NCBI RefSeq assembly: GCF_003946725.1 | Contig: NZ_RHOY01000020.1 | Coordinates: 1 to 59,210 of the forward strand | Origin: Agrilactobacillus yilanensis | Lineage (GTDB): Bacteria > Bacillota > Bacilli > Lactobacillales > Lactobacillaceae | Reading direction: 5' to 3' | Length of the DNA: 59,210 bases | Shown here: positions 59,128 to 59,210 of the stretch, one piece after another | Layout: every line of letters begins with the position of its first letter | Numbering within the stretch: the first letter of the stretch is position 1 | Position numbers and translations under genes: made by a program | The notes under the pieces: generated by a model | What the model saw: the letters and a program-made list of their open reading frames with translations, nothing else | Database searches by the model: none | What the model was told of the DNA's origin: nothing

Positions 59128-59210
59128 TAAATTAGAGATAATATGAAATGACCCCCTAGATTGCCAATTCGGGGATTCAGGAAGATAATGTTTATAACCA
59201 AAACAAACAC

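Overview
The window looks like the chromosome of a low-GC Gram-positive lactic acid bacterium of the Lactobacillaceae. The evidence is the AGGAGG-type ribosome binding sites, frequent TTG/GTG starts, WxL, SLAP-type and sortase-anchored surface proteins, a NapA-type antiporter next to a DeoR regulator, flavin NADH oxidases, and many TetR/MarR-controlled efflux pumps. The species cannot be fixed from the sequence alone. No rRNA, tRNA, CRISPR array, prophage or replication origin was recognised.

Layout. 0.2-6.4 kb: two paralogous Cys42-type NADH oxidases/peroxidases flank an EAL phosphodiesterase; the second runs into a GH8-like lipoprotein and a membrane GGDEF protein, a compact cyclic-di-GMP locus. 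6.4-9.6 kb: small immunity-like protein, TetR, and an EmrB-type pump with a DUF4811-like partner. 9.9-15.2 kb: NapA antiporter, DeoR regulator, a small gene with a possible leader peptide, a lone DXS, and EF-P. 15.3-21.8 kb: membrane protein, GT8 glycosyltransferase, MATE-TetR operon, and a MarR (His-rich tail)-ABC exporter operon. 21.8-27 kb: an operon of cyclophilin-like protein, membrane-anchored flavodoxin and ferric-reductase-like flavocytochrome, then a zinc alcohol dehydrogenase and an exported hydrolase whose upstream region resembles that of the flavodoxin operon. 27-32 kb: exported matrixin-like protease, a cohesin/dockerin-phosphatase gene split by one in-frame stop, MarR-hydrolase operon, and a DUF4931 protein. 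32-37.3 kb: MerR-GNAT operon, aquaporin, MarR/EmrB pair, DUF1003 protein. 37.3-43.8 kb: a surface-protein island with a BspA/WxL protein, IS1182-like transposase debris and an SLAP remnant, partly bounded by a 71-bp direct repeat, then a large sortase-anchored protein. 44-49 kb: paired SMR exporters behind a probable guanidine-IV riboswitch, GNAT, ABM monooxygenase, HxlR, and an OpuC/EgtU-like ABC transporter. 49-59 kb: SDR, a 497-residue protein of unknown family, a broken ogt copy followed by an intact ogt-adaA operon, TetR/reductase pair, MFS pump, methionine aminopeptidase and RsgA.

Two things stand out. First, a dispersed family of about 115-bp imperfect palindromes (subtypes A, B and C, single or in mosaic clusters) occupies seven intergenic sites and also cuts one ogt gene. 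The outer arms differ in sequence from copy to copy but stay complementary within each copy, which implies selection on or maintenance of a folded structure. Second, the exported flavodoxin/cyclophilin-like/flavocytochrome operon could be a trans-membrane electron-transfer system. Many TetR, MarR and MerR pairs also show clear promoter and operator architecture.
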